Below, in pieces: positions 10,060 to 18,639 of a stretch of DNA of 64,000 nt. Position numbers and translations under genes: made by a program. Position 1 is the stretch's first letter; each line of letters opens with the position of its first letter. This DNA comes from Muribacter muris (GTDB lineage Bacteria > Pseudomonadota > Gammaproteobacteria > Enterobacterales > Pasteurellaceae): contig NZ_JWIZ01000003.1 of assembly GCF_001038205.1 (NCBI RefSeq), positions 1-64,000 of the forward strand. The letters are read 5' to 3'. The notes beneath the pieces were generated by a model that saw only the letters and a program-made list of their open reading frames with translations, did not search any database and was not told where the DNA came from.

Positions 10060-11346
10060 ATGAATATTCTAATTATTGGTAACGGCGGGCGTGAACACGC
10101 ACTGGCGTGGAAAGTTCGTCAATCGCCTTTGGCAACTAACGTGTTTGTCGCACCGGGCAATGCAGGGACGGCATTAGAGTCGGGTATTGAAAATGTGGCG
10201 ATTTCGGCGACTGATGTGCCGGCGTTGGTTGAGTTTGCGAAAAATAACGATATTGGGCTGACGATTGTCGGGCCTGAAGCCCCTTTGGTGATCGGTGTTG
10301 TCGATGCCTTTCGTGCTGCCGGCTTAACGATTTTTGGCCCGACGCAAGCCGCCGCACAATTAGAAGGCTCAAAAGCGTTTACAAAAGATTTTTTAGCCCG
10401 CCACCGTATCCCAACCGCAGAGTACCAAAATTTTACCGAGATTGAACCAGCACTTGCTTATTTGCGTGAGAAAGGTGCGCCGATCGTCATCAAAGCGGAC
10501 GGTTTAGCTGCCGGTAAAGGTGTGATTGTCGCAATGACTTTGCAGGAAGCGGAAGACGCGGTTAAAGATATGCTCTCCGGTAATGCCTTTGGTGAAGCGG
10601 GTAGCCGTGTTGTTATTGAAGAATTTTTAGACGGTGAAGAAGCAAGTTTCATTGTAATGGTGGACGGCGAACACGTTGAACCAATGGCAACCAGCCAAGA
10701 TCACAAGCGGGTCGGCGAGGGGGATAAAGGCTTGAACACCGGCGGAATGGGCGCATATTCGCCTGCACCGGTGGTAACCCCCGATATTCACCAACGTATT
10801 ATGCAGGAAGTGATTTATCCGACCGTTAAGGGAATGGCGGCGGAAAATAACCATTATACCGGTTTTCTCTATGCCGGTTTGATGATTATGCCGGACGGGC
10901 AGCCGAAAGTGATTGAATTTAACTGCCGTTTTGGTGATCCGGAAACTCAACCGATTATGATGCGCTTGGAATCTGATTTGGTTGAGCTTTGCATAAAAGC
11001 CTGTGAAGGCAAGCTGAATGAAGTGCAATCTAAATGGTGTGAACAGGCTGCGTTAGGTATCGTACTTGCGGCGGAAGGCTACCCAGGAGATTATCGTAAG
11101 GGCGATGAAATTCAAGGTATTGCTGCCGCACAACACGGACAGAAAGTCTTTTTAGCCGGTGTGGAACAAAAAGCGGGGAAATTACTGACGAATGGCGGAC
11201 GTGTGTTATGTGCCACCGCTCTCGGCGAGAGTGTTTTCGATGCTCAGCAACAAGCCCTTAAACTTGCCGAACAAATTCAATGGCAAGGTCGTTTCTATCG
11301 CCGAGATATTGGCTATCGTGCAGTTGCCCGTGAGCAAGCCTCATAA
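10060..11346 (+). CDS. purD: Phosphoribosylamine-glycine ligase
   Basis: PurD joins glycine to 5-phosphoribosylamine with ATP, the second step of purine synthesis. The 428-residue protein starts MNILIIGNGGREHALAW and contains the ATP-grasp segments KADGLAAGKGV and EFNCRFGDPETQ, all canonical. It stands alone here, without purH. A PurR-like box lies ~60 nt upstream, matching another before purM at 57.6 kb, so repression by purines is likely. Confidence 0.97.
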   Translation: MNILIIGNGGREHALAWKVRQSPLATNVFVAPGNAGTALESGIENVAISATDVPALVEFAKNNDIGLTIVGPEAPLVIGVVDAFRAAGLTIFGPTQAAAQLEGSKAFTKDFLARHRIPTAEYQNFTEIEPALAYLREKGAPIVIKADGLAAGKGVIVAMTLQEAEDAVKDMLSGNAFGEAGSRVVIEEFLDGEEASFIVMVDGEHVEPMATSQDHKRVGEGDKGLNTGGMGAYSPAPVVTPDIHQRIMQEVIYPTVKGMAAENNHYTGFLYAGLMIMPDGQPKVIEFNCRFGDPETQPIMMRLESDLVELCIKACEGKLNEVQSKWCEQAALGIVLAAEGYPGDYRKGDEIQGIAAAQHGQKVFLAGVEQKAGKLLTNGGRVLCATALGESVFDAQQQALKLAEQIQWQGRFYRRDIGYRAVAREQAS

Positions 11347-11398
11347 ACAAGCGGTTACTTTTTGTAATTTCTTTGCAATACATATGTTAGGATTACAG

Positions 11399-11421
11399 GG
11401 ACGCCAAGTTGGCGTCCTTTT
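11399..11421 (+). terminator. Rho-independent terminator of purD
   Basis: The stem GGACGCC/GGCGTCC with a five-base loop AAGTT is followed by TTTT, about 50 nt after the purD stop. Confidence 0.85.
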
Positions 11422-11545
11422 AATATGAGAATAATACGATGGTTATAATAACATCAGTATGTGTTCTCTAAGTTGCCGTAAACTAAGTTTATCTCACGGT
11501 CGGAGTGTATCGAAAATAGGTAAAATTTCTTATCGTCTTATGCAA

Positions 11546-11574
11546 TAAAAAAGCACGCTTTGGCGTGCTTTTTG
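11546..11574. terminator. Bidirectional terminator downstream of potC
   Basis: The stem GCACGC/GCGTGC (11553-11558 and 11563-11568) is flanked by A and T runs, giving a U-tract on either strand. It lies just past the potC stop on the minus strand. Confidence 0.85.
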
Positions 11575-11598
11575 GCTAGATGATAAACGTTATCAGAA

Positions 11599-12366
11599 TT
11601 AGTCTTTCTTCCGCAACACTAGCTGGCTGAGTACCACGAGTGCTAAAGAGAAGATAATCATAATGGTTGCGAGAGCGTTTACTTCCGGTGTTACCCCTGT
11701 TTTTACCAATGAGAAGATTTTCAGTGGCAATACTTCGTAGCTTGCACTGGTAACAAATGAAGAAACCACTACATCATCAAGGGAGATTGTGAAACTTAAT
11801 AACCAACCGGAGATGATCGCAGGGAGTAACAACGGCAGCAGAATTTTACGCAAGATCGTTAATTCGCCCGCACCGAGATCTTTCGCTGCTTCCAACATTT
11901 TACCGTCAAAATCGTTCAAACGAGATGAAACGGTAACGACCACATAGGGTAAACAGAACGTAATGTGTGCCAACAGTAGCGACCAAAAGCCAAGAGAGAC
12001 ACCCACTAACATAAACAGCGCCAGTAGGGAGACTGCCATTACAATATCCGGCGACATCATTACGACAAATAACATTCCGCCGACAAACTGTTTACCACGG
12101 AAGCGGTAACGGTATAACGCAATCGAGGTTAATGCACCGATTAAAGTCGCAAAGGTTGCCGCAAAAAATGCAATAGTGATGGAGTGAACGGCGGATTGAA
12201 TCAACGTATCATTGTTAAACAGGCGTTCATACCAATTCCAGCTAAATCCTTTCCAGCTTAAGCCGTAGCGATCCGCATTAAATGAATTAACCACTAAAAT
12301 GATGATTGGAATGTACAAATAGGCGTACACGACAAACATAAAAAGGCTTTTAAAAACACGCTTCAT
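11599..12366 (-). CDS. potC: Spermidine/putrescine ABC transporter permease PotC
   Basis: This is a 255-residue inner-membrane permease with about six helices and the ABC-permease EAA loop ([25 protein letters not shown]). It is the third gene of potA-potB-potC, overlapping potB as TAATG. With PotA and PotB it forms the polyamine channel that accepts substrate from PotD. The operon lacks a linked potD; the candidate partner is at 1777. Confidence 0.94.
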   Translation of the reverse strand: MKRVFKSLFMFVVYAYLYIPIIILVVNSFNADRYGLSWKGFSWNWYERLFNNDTLIQSAVHSITIAFFAATFATLIGALTSIALYRYRFRGKQFVGGMLFVVMMSPDIVMAVSLLALFMLVGVSLGFWSLLLAHITFCLPYVVVTVSSRLNDFDGKMLEAAKDLGAGELTILRKILLPLLLPAIISGWLLSFTISLDDVVVSSFVTSASYEVLPLKIFSLVKTGVTPEVNALATIMIIFSLALVVLSQLVLRKKD

Positions 12367-13226
12367 TATTCTAACTCCACCTTCTTATTCATCAATTTAT
12401 TTGCTCGGTAGTAAATGTATAACATCAATGCCATCAATACGGTTAAGCCGATACTGATTGCCGAGCCGAACGGCCAGTTACGGGTAACGAGAAATTCGCT
12501 CTTAATAATATTACCGACGAGCAAGACTTTTGCACCGCCGAGTAAGTCTGCAACATAGAACATTCCCATTGCCGGTAGCAATACCAATAAACAGCCTGCC
12601 ACAATGCCCGGCATTGTAAGCGGGATAATAATGCGGATAAAACGTTGGAAAGCGTTTGCGCCTAAGTCTTTGGCTGCTTCTAACAAGCGTCCGTCAATTT
12701 TCTCAATCGAAGAGTAGAGCGGTAAAATCATAAACGGCAATAAAATATAAACCAAGCCGATGACAACCGCTGCTTCGGTATTGAGAATCCGGATTGGCTG
12801 GTCAATAATCCCAAGGGTTAAGAGTGTACTGTTAAGCACCCCTTTGACTCCAAGGAAAATCTTCATTCCGTAAATGCGGATAAGCGAGTTTGTCCAGAAC
12901 GGTAATACCACCAAAAAGAGTAAAAACGGTCGATATTTTGCCGGCAATTTCGCTATCACGAAAGCAAACGGATAGCCAATCACCAAACAGATCAAGGTGG
13001 AAATCCCCGCCATATAGAAGGAATTCCACAGCACTTGTGAATAAAGTGGGTCAATTAACCGCTTGTAGCTATCCAATGAAAAGCTGAATTCAATGAGATT
13101 GCTACTGTCTTTCGTCATAAAGCTGGTGAACAGCACCAGCAAATTCGGGATTAAGACAAAGAAAATTAACCAACCAAAGATCACCGCAACGGTGATATTT
13201 TGGAATTTATGACTAGTGATCTTCAT
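12366..13226 (-). CDS. potB: Spermidine/putrescine ABC transporter permease PotB
   Basis: This is a 286-residue inner-membrane permease with about six hydrophobic helices. The EAA loop [25 protein letters not shown] contacts PotA. It overlaps the end of potA by 14 nt and the start of potC by one, a tightly coupled operon. Its role is polyamine import together with PotA, PotC and PotD. Confidence 0.94.
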   Translation of the reverse strand: MKITSHKFQNITVAVIFGWLIFFVLIPNLLVLFTSFMTKDSSNLIEFSFSLDSYKRLIDPLYSQVLWNSFYMAGISTLICLVIGYPFAFVIAKLPAKYRPFLLFLVVLPFWTNSLIRIYGMKIFLGVKGVLNSTLLTLGIIDQPIRILNTEAAVVIGLVYILLPFMILPLYSSIEKIDGRLLEAAKDLGANAFQRFIRIIIPLTMPGIVAGCLLVLLPAMGMFYVADLLGGAKVLLVGNIIKSEFLVTRNWPFGSAISIGLTVLMALMLYIYYRANKLMNKKVELE

Positions 13227-14325
13227 CGTTTAGTACAACCTCCCAACCTTCGTGCCAGGTTAATGCCACTTTTTGACCGACTGAGTGGTCAATATGCGGA
13301 TCGTCTTCGTTAAAAAATTCGCTAACTAACACTTTCATATTGTTGTGATCCAACACAATGTTAGATTCAAGGGTCATTCCTTTATAGGTACGGTCGCTGA
13401 CGTGTCCGATAATGGCTTTGGAACTCTCGTTTTCATCCAATTCTTCGATCACAATATCTTCAGGGCGTAATAACACTTTCAGTTTTTGTTGAGGTTGTAC
13501 TGCAATGTCGGTGTGAATTTCGCAAATACGCCCTTCAACGTTCGCTTTTACGGTTTTGTCGCTGATGCGTTCAATCACGGTTGCATCAAAGACGTTGATT
13601 TCACCGATAAAGCGTGCGACAAAGAGATTTTTCGGATCTTCGTAGATTTCACGAGGCGAACCGTCTTGTTCAATATTGCCTTTGTTCATTACGATAATCC
13701 GATCGGACATTGTCAAGGCTTCTTCTTGGTCGTGAGTAACGAAAATAAAGGTGATGCCGAGCTGACGTTGTAGAGCTTTCAGCTCGTTTTGCATCTCTTT
13801 ACGCAGTTTGTAGTCAAGAGCGGATAGAGATTCGTCTAACAAAAGCACTTTCGGTTGATTGACAACGGCACGGGCAATAGCAATACGTTGTTGCTGACCG
13901 CCGGAAAGTTGGGACGGCTTGCGTTGTGCCATTTCTTCCAAGCGTACCATTCGCAAGGCTTCCATTACTCTCGGCTTAATTTGATCGTTCGGCACTTTCT
14001 GCATTTTTAAACCAAATGCAACATTCTCAAAAATAGTCATATGAGGGAAAAGTGCATAACTTTGGAAAACCGTATTTACCGGGCGTTGTTCGGCAGGGAT
14101 ATCCGATACGTCTTGCCCGTCAAGGATAATTGAACCGTCCGTGAGTTCTTCAAAACCGGCGATTAAACGTAACACGGTGGTTTTACCGCAGCCTGATGGG
14201 CCGAGAATAGTTAAAAATTCACCGTCATTAATCGTCAGATTTAAGCCATCAATAATCGTTTTTTCACCGTAACGTTTAGTGATAGAACGAAGTTCAATAA
14301 TTGGTTTTTGTGCTAACTTTTCCAT
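13213..14325 (-). CDS. potA: Spermidine/putrescine ABC transporter ATPase PotA
   Basis: The 370-residue protein has Walker [10 protein letters not shown], signature LSGGQQQR, Walker B LLLDES and a C-terminal TOBE domain, as in PotA, which powers polyamine import. It heads the potABC operon. The ATG at 14325 gives a standard N terminus. The upstream region contains a 16-nt sequence identical to one at the potD promoter, which suggests coordinated control of the two separated loci. Confidence 0.95.
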   Translation of the reverse strand: MEKLAQKPIIELRSITKRYGEKTIIDGLNLTINDGEFLTILGPSGCGKTTVLRLIAGFEELTDGSIILDGQDVSDIPAEQRPVNTVFQSYALFPHMTIFENVAFGLKMQKVPNDQIKPRVMEALRMVRLEEMAQRKPSQLSGGQQQRIAIARAVVNQPKVLLLDESLSALDYKLRKEMQNELKALQRQLGITFIFVTHDQEEALTMSDRIIVMNKGNIEQDGSPREIYEDPKNLFVARFIGEINVFDATVIERISDKTVKANVEGRICEIHTDIAVQPQQKLKVLLRPEDIVIEELDENESSKAIIGHVSDRTYKGMTLESNIVLDHNNMKVLVSEFFNEDDPHIDHSVGQKVALTWHEGWEVVLNDEDH

Positions 14326-14467
14326 TTATTTTTGTTTTCCCCCTGGGAGTCTTGAGAAAATGCAAAATCTGAATAGAGATTCAGTCCAAAAAAAGCGCCA
14401 TTATTACGCATTCAAACAGGGTGCAATGATATAGTGAATAGGGGGGGAATGAAAGAAAAAATTTGGA

Positions 14468-14483
14468 TTTAGACGAAATTGTT
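14468..14483. promoter_or_regulatory. 16-nt motif shared with the potD promoter
   Basis: TTTAGACGAAATTGTT occurs here and at 1718-1733 without a mismatch. Here it lies 142 nt upstream of the potA start codon and runs opposite to the gene. It may bind a common regulator of polyamine uptake; this is inference from recurrence only. Confidence 0.4.
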
Positions 14484-14497
14484 CTTTATCGAAAATG

Positions 14498-14553
14498 CAA
14501 GCGGGCGGTTATCTGCCATTTTTTGCAAAATAGCACGTATAACCGACCGCTTG
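14498..14553 (-). terminator. Inverted uptake-signal-like hairpin after the NSS transporter gene
   Basis: CAAGCGGGCGGTTAT (14498-14512) and ATAACCGACCGCTTG (14539-14553) form a 15-bp stem with one mismatch. The right arm is a true uptake-signal core and the left arm a one-base variant. It lies just past the stop of the minus-strand transporter gene, where such pairs often act as terminators. Confidence 0.55.
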
Positions 14554-14565
14554 TCTTAGATCCGA

Positions 14566-15924
14566 CTATAAGGAATTGAAAAATATCACTAAAATGATGA
14601 TCGGAATAACGAAGCGCACATAGTTAAACCATAGGGTTGTGAATAATTTACCTGCGCTCAGTTCAGCTTTGGCATCCTCTTTAAGCACGAAGCCGACAAA
14701 GACGGCACTGCCGAGGGCGGTCAAGATAAACAGAATGTTACCGCTGATGTAGTCGAAGGCATCGAAGATACTTTTGCCCATAATGGTAACGTCTTTCCAA
14801 AGGCTATCGCCGAGTACGGACGGGATATTTCCCAACACAAAAATGGTTGTGAGGGTCAGCGCAATCGCGGTTTTTCTGCCGATATGCATTTTTTCCTGTA
14901 AGGCGGTGATAATCACTTCATAGATCGTTAGCGAGGTGGTTAATGCCGCCACCACTAACAGACTGAAGAAAATCACTGCAAACACTGTGCCGCCCCACAT
15001 ATTTGAAAAGACAATCGGTAAACTTTGGAAGACTAAGGTCGGGCCGGAGTTAGGCGCAATCCCGAAGCTAAACAGCGAAGGAAAAATCATAAAGCCTGCC
15101 AACACGGCGATCACGGTATTCATAATGCCGGTAATGGTGGCGGTTTTGACGATATTCTCTTTTTTATCTAAGTAGCTGGAAAGGGTGATCAGCACTCCAA
15201 AGCCTAAGCTGAGTGCGAAGAAAACTTGCCCCAACACGAATACAAACAGTTTGCCGCTGATTTTGCTAAAGTCCGGCATTAAATAAAAGCGGATTCCTTC
15301 CATTGCGCCGGGGAGGGTAATATTACGCACGACCATTACAATCAAAAACAGGAATAAGAGCGGCATTAGGTATTTAACCGCACGCTCAATGCCGTCCACA
15401 ATCCCCTTTGCTAAGATGAAATAGTTCACTACAACGAATAGGGCGGTATAGGCGATAATGCTAAAAGGACTATTGAAAATACTGTCGTTGAAATAGCTGG
15501 CGGTGGTTTCTACGCTAATCGGGCGGGAGAGATCGAGCGTGCCGTTGAGCAGGCTGCCGATATAGTTCAATACCCAGCCGCCCAGTACCATATAGTAGGC
15601 GAGAATACCGAACGAACCAAGTAGTCCCATATAACCGAGCAGTTTCCAGCCTCGGTGAATTTTTTTGCCGTTTGCCGAGCCGCCGAAAGCGTCAATCGCA
15701 TTCACCCGCATTCGGCGACCGATCACATTTTCCACCAAGATCATCGGAATTCCGATCACGATCATTGCAATACAAAAAAGTGCCACATAAGCACCGCCAC
15801 CGTTTTCGCCCACTAAATAGGGAAAACGCCAAGTTGCGCCGAAGCCGACCGTCGCGCCGGCAACGGTCATAATATAGGTTAGACGGCTAGACCAAGATTG
15901 ACGTTCCGTGTGATGATGAGTCAT
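14566..15924 (-). CDS. Sodium-dependent transporter, NSS (SNF) family
   Basis: This is a 452-residue inner-membrane protein with about eleven or twelve helices. The N-terminal segment WSSRLTYIMTVAGATVGFGA and following WRFPYLVGENGGGAY are characteristic of neurotransmitter:sodium symporter homologues. Bacterial members import amino acids with Na+. The substrate cannot be inferred. The gene is followed by an uptake-signal hairpin and lies downstream of dam, though a separate promoter is likely. Confidence 0.9.
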   Translation of the reverse strand: MTHHHTERQSWSSRLTYIMTVAGATVGFGATWRFPYLVGENGGGAYVALFCIAMIVIGIPMILVENVIGRRMRVNAIDAFGGSANGKKIHRGWKLLGYMGLLGSFGILAYYMVLGGWVLNYIGSLLNGTLDLSRPISVETTASYFNDSIFNSPFSIIAYTALFVVVNYFILAKGIVDGIERAVKYLMPLLFLFLIVMVVRNITLPGAMEGIRFYLMPDFSKISGKLFVFVLGQVFFALSLGFGVLITLSSYLDKKENIVKTATITGIMNTVIAVLAGFMIFPSLFSFGIAPNSGPTLVFQSLPIVFSNMWGGTVFAVIFFSLLVVAALTTSLTIYEVIITALQEKMHIGRKTAIALTLTTIFVLGNIPSVLGDSLWKDVTIMGKSIFDAFDYISGNILFILTALGSAVFVGFVLKEDAKAELSAGKLFTTLWFNYVRFVIPIIILVIFFNSL

Positions 15925-15952
15925 ATTTTTTCCTTTATAAAACTAAAAATGG

Positions 15953-16771
15953 TTACGCAAAGAGTGCAAAGAGCTCATTGACTTTCACCCGTGAGAGTGA
16001 TTTTTGCCCGATACTACGTTGCACTTTAAATTCTTTGAGTATTGCACCCGAGTAAATTTGGCGGGTAAACGCCGTGCTGTGATTAGAAATCAGTACCGGA
16101 ATATTCTGCTGCTGGGCTTTTCTTGCCCAAGCCGCAAGTTCGGATTGCTCGGTTAAACTGAAACCGCCGCCGGCATAGCCGGTAAAATTGCTGTCCTGTT
16201 GGAGCGGGGCATAGGGCGGATCGCAATAGACGACATAATCGTCTTGATGTTCAAACAAATACTGAAAGGTATGTTGGAAATCCGCACAGATAAATTCTGC
16301 ACGCTGTGCCTTTTGGGCGAAAAAACGGAGTTCTTTTTCCGGAAAATAGTGGCTTTTATAACGCCCGAACGGGACGTTATATTGCCGTTTTTGGTTATAT
16401 CGACATAAACCGTTATAACCAAAACGGTTGAGATAGAGGAATAAGACCGCACGCTCAAAGGGATCGCTTGAGGCGTTAAATTGCTGCCGCTGCGCTAAAT
16501 AGAACGTTTGTGTATTGGCTTGAGCGTGAAAGAACAGGGCTTGCGTATGCTGAATGTAGCGCTCGACATCCTGTTTGACGGTTTTAAACAAGCCAATCAA
16601 ATCGGGATTAACATCGGCTAAGAGATAGCGGTCGAAATCCGTATTTAAGAAAACAGAACCCGCGCCGACAAAAGGCTCAACAAGGCAAGCCTTTTTGGGT
16701 AAATGGCGTTCAATTTCAGTGGTTAAACGGTACTTTCCGCCTGCCCATTTTAAAAAGGCTCGTTGCTTCAT
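15953..16771 (-). CDS. dam: DNA adenine methyltransferase
   Basis: Dam methylates adenine in GATC, guiding mismatch repair and replication timing. The 272-residue protein has the N-terminal FLKWAGGK motif, the S-adenosylmethionine motif VEPFVGAGS (31-39) and the catalytic DPPY (184-187). It is the last gene of aroK-aroB-dam, 8 nt after aroB. The damX gene found between aroB and dam in enterobacteria is missing. Confidence 0.96.
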   Translation of the reverse strand: MKQRAFLKWAGGKYRLTTEIERHLPKKACLVEPFVGAGSVFLNTDFDRYLLADVNPDLIGLFKTVKQDVERYIQHTQALFFHAQANTQTFYLAQRQQFNASSDPFERAVLFLYLNRFGYNGLCRYNQKRQYNVPFGRYKSHYFPEKELRFFAQKAQRAEFICADFQHTFQYLFEHQDDYVVYCDPPYAPLQQDSNFTGYAGGGFSLTEQSELAAWARKAQQQNIPVLISNHSTAFTRQIYSGAILKEFKVQRSIGQKSLSRVKVNELFALFA

Positions 16772-16779
16772 TGAAAAAA

Positions 16780-17868
16780 TTAGGCTTGGGTAAAGCGAGA
16801 AATTGCCGCAATCACTTGCGCTTCACTTGCTTGCGCACTGACATAAGCCGCCCCTAATTTTTTGAGTAAAATCAGGCGTAACTGACCGCTTAACACTTTC
16901 TTATCCCGCCACATATAAGGCAGATAGGCTTCCGGCAGCATACCGTCCGGCGAAATGGTCGGCAGATTTGCTTTGGCAAGCAGGGTTTCAAGACGTGCTA
17001 CGTCCTGTGCATTAAGATCGCCGAATTGCTCGGAGAGTGCTGCGGCTTCCAACATTCCGACCGCAACCGCTTCGCCGTGTAGCCAGTTCCCGTAACCGAG
17101 ATGCGCTTCAATAGCGTGTCCGAAAGTATGCCCGAAGTTTAGGAGCGCGCGATCGCCCTTTTCAGTCTCGTCTCGTGCCACAACGTCGGCTTTTAGCTGA
17201 CAGCAACGTTGAATGCAGTAGCAGAGATCCGCTTGGTCGAGCGCAATAAGATGGTCAATGTGTTGCTCTAACCATTCAAAAAACGGCAGATCAAAAATCG
17301 CACCGTATTTGATCACTTCCGCTAAGCCGGCACTGACTTCACGCTTCGGCAAGGTGGCAAGCGTGAGGGTGTCAATAATGACGCTGACCGGCTGATAGAA
17401 CGCCCCAATCATATTTTTGCCCAACGGGTGATTGACCGCCGTTTTGCCGCCGACCGAAGAATCGACCTGCGCAAGCAAGGTAGTCGGGATTTGAATAAAA
17501 CGAATCCCCCGTTGGTAAGAGGCTGCTGCATAGCCTGCCACATCACCGATCACACCTCCGCCTAGAGCGATTAGAGTTGAATCTCGGTTGTGATTTTTTT
17601 CCAACAGAGCGGTAAAAATCAGGTTAAGGGAATCAAGGGTCTTGTATTTTTCCCCATCGGGAATCAGTACGCTATCGACCTGACAACCCAGTTGGGTTAG
17701 CGTGTGTTCAACGGTCGCAAGATAATGCGGGGCGATGGTCGGATTTGACACAATCATTACCTTATCCCCTTTCTTGAGCGGTGCATAGCTTTCCGGTTTT
17801 GCCAGTAAGCCGGCTCCGATTAAAATAGGATAACGGCGTTCTTTTAATTCAACATTGACCTGTAACAT
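16780..17868 (-). CDS. aroB: 3-dehydroquinate synthase
   Basis: AroB cyclises DAHP to 3-dehydroquinate, the second shikimate-pathway step, using NAD+ and a divalent metal. The 362-residue protein contains [14 protein letters not shown], the [11 protein letters not shown] segment and [11 protein letters not shown], all family hallmarks. It lies 19 nt after aroK and before dam, an order conserved in gamma-proteobacteria. Confidence 0.97.
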   Translation of the reverse strand: MLQVNVELKERRYPILIGAGLLAKPESYAPLKKGDKVMIVSNPTIAPHYLATVEHTLTQLGCQVDSVLIPDGEKYKTLDSLNLIFTALLEKNHNRDSTLIALGGGVIGDVAGYAAASYQRGIRFIQIPTTLLAQVDSSVGGKTAVNHPLGKNMIGAFYQPVSVIIDTLTLATLPKREVSAGLAEVIKYGAIFDLPFFEWLEQHIDHLIALDQADLCYCIQRCCQLKADVVARDETEKGDRALLNFGHTFGHAIEAHLGYGNWLHGEAVAVGMLEAAALSEQFGDLNAQDVARLETLLAKANLPTISPDGMLPEAYLPYMWRDKKVLSGQLRLILLKKLGAAYVSAQASEAQVIAAISRFTQA

Positions 17869-17887
17869 CTCGCGACCTCTTTGTTTG

Positions 17888-18409
17888 TTACTGTAAGTTA
17901 TCCATCATATCGATGATGCGGGTGGCGACCACTTTAGCGCTCTGTTCATCGGTTTGTAACACGATATCGGCGATTTCTTCATATAACGGATTGCGAATTT
18001 CCGCTAACTCTTTTAAAGTTTGGTACGGATCGTCTGTTTGGAGTAACGGGCGTTTTTTATCCCGCTGCGTGCGTTCAAACTGCTTATCCACCGACGTTTC
18101 TAAATAAACAACAATCCCGCGTGCGGAGAGGAAATTACGGTTATCTTTTGAGAGTACCGAGCCGCCGCCCGTTGAAAGCACCAGCCCCTGTGCTTGGGTT
18201 AATTCATTGATGATGCGTTCTTCACGCTTACGGAAACCGGCTTCGCCTTCAATATCAAAGATCCAATCAATATCCGCACCGGCACGTTCTTCGATGACGG
18301 CGTCCGAGTCTAAAAAATCCATATTAAGCATTTGAGCCAACTGGCGTCCAATGGTACTTTTGCCTGCGCCCATCGGCCCGATTAAGAAAATATTACGTTT
18401 TTCTGCCAT
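17888..18409 (-). CDS. aroK: Shikimate kinase I
   Basis: AroK phosphorylates shikimate with ATP. The 173-residue protein has Walker [10 protein letters not shown] at residues 11-19, the shikimate-binding DSD segment near 36, and the GGG motif near 80. It heads the aroK-aroB-dam cluster. In enterobacteria a pilus or secretin operon precedes aroK; here the related comABCDE operon lies beyond mrcA. Confidence 0.96.
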   Translation of the reverse strand: MAEKRNIFLIGPMGAGKSTIGRQLAQMLNMDFLDSDAVIEERAGADIDWIFDIEGEAGFRKREERIINELTQAQGLVLSTGGGSVLSKDNRNFLSARGIVVYLETSVDKQFERTQRDKKRPLLQTDDPYQTLKELAEIRNPLYEEIADIVLQTDEQSAKVVATRIIDMMDNLQ

Positions 18410-18462
18410 TGTTCTTTTCTAATAAAAAAGTTTGAAATTTAACTTGTGGTAAAGTTTGCGAA

Positions 18463-18501
18463 AAAACAGACCGCTTGCAAAGGGTACAAGCGGTCTGTTT
18501 T
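18463..18501. terminator. Inverted uptake-signal pair forming a terminator between aroK and mrcA
   Basis: AAAACAGACCGCTTG (18463-18477) and CAAGCGGTCTGTTTT (18487-18501) form a perfect 15-bp stem around a 9-nt loop. Both arms contain the uptake-signal core, and the T-run end gives a terminator shape. Lying between the mrcA stop and the aroK start, it fits termination of mrcA on the minus strand, with uptake-signal function as well. The rest of 18410-18639 shows nothing else. Confidence 0.8.
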
Positions 18502-18639
18502 GCCTTAAATTTTTCAAAAGTGATTAAAAACAACACACTTGTCTGTCAATTTCACCACAAATCGCCCTAAATAAAGATGGGCGATATTATCGCAATAAAT
18601 CGCCCCTCTTTTCAACCTAAACAAGCGCAATATCGCTGT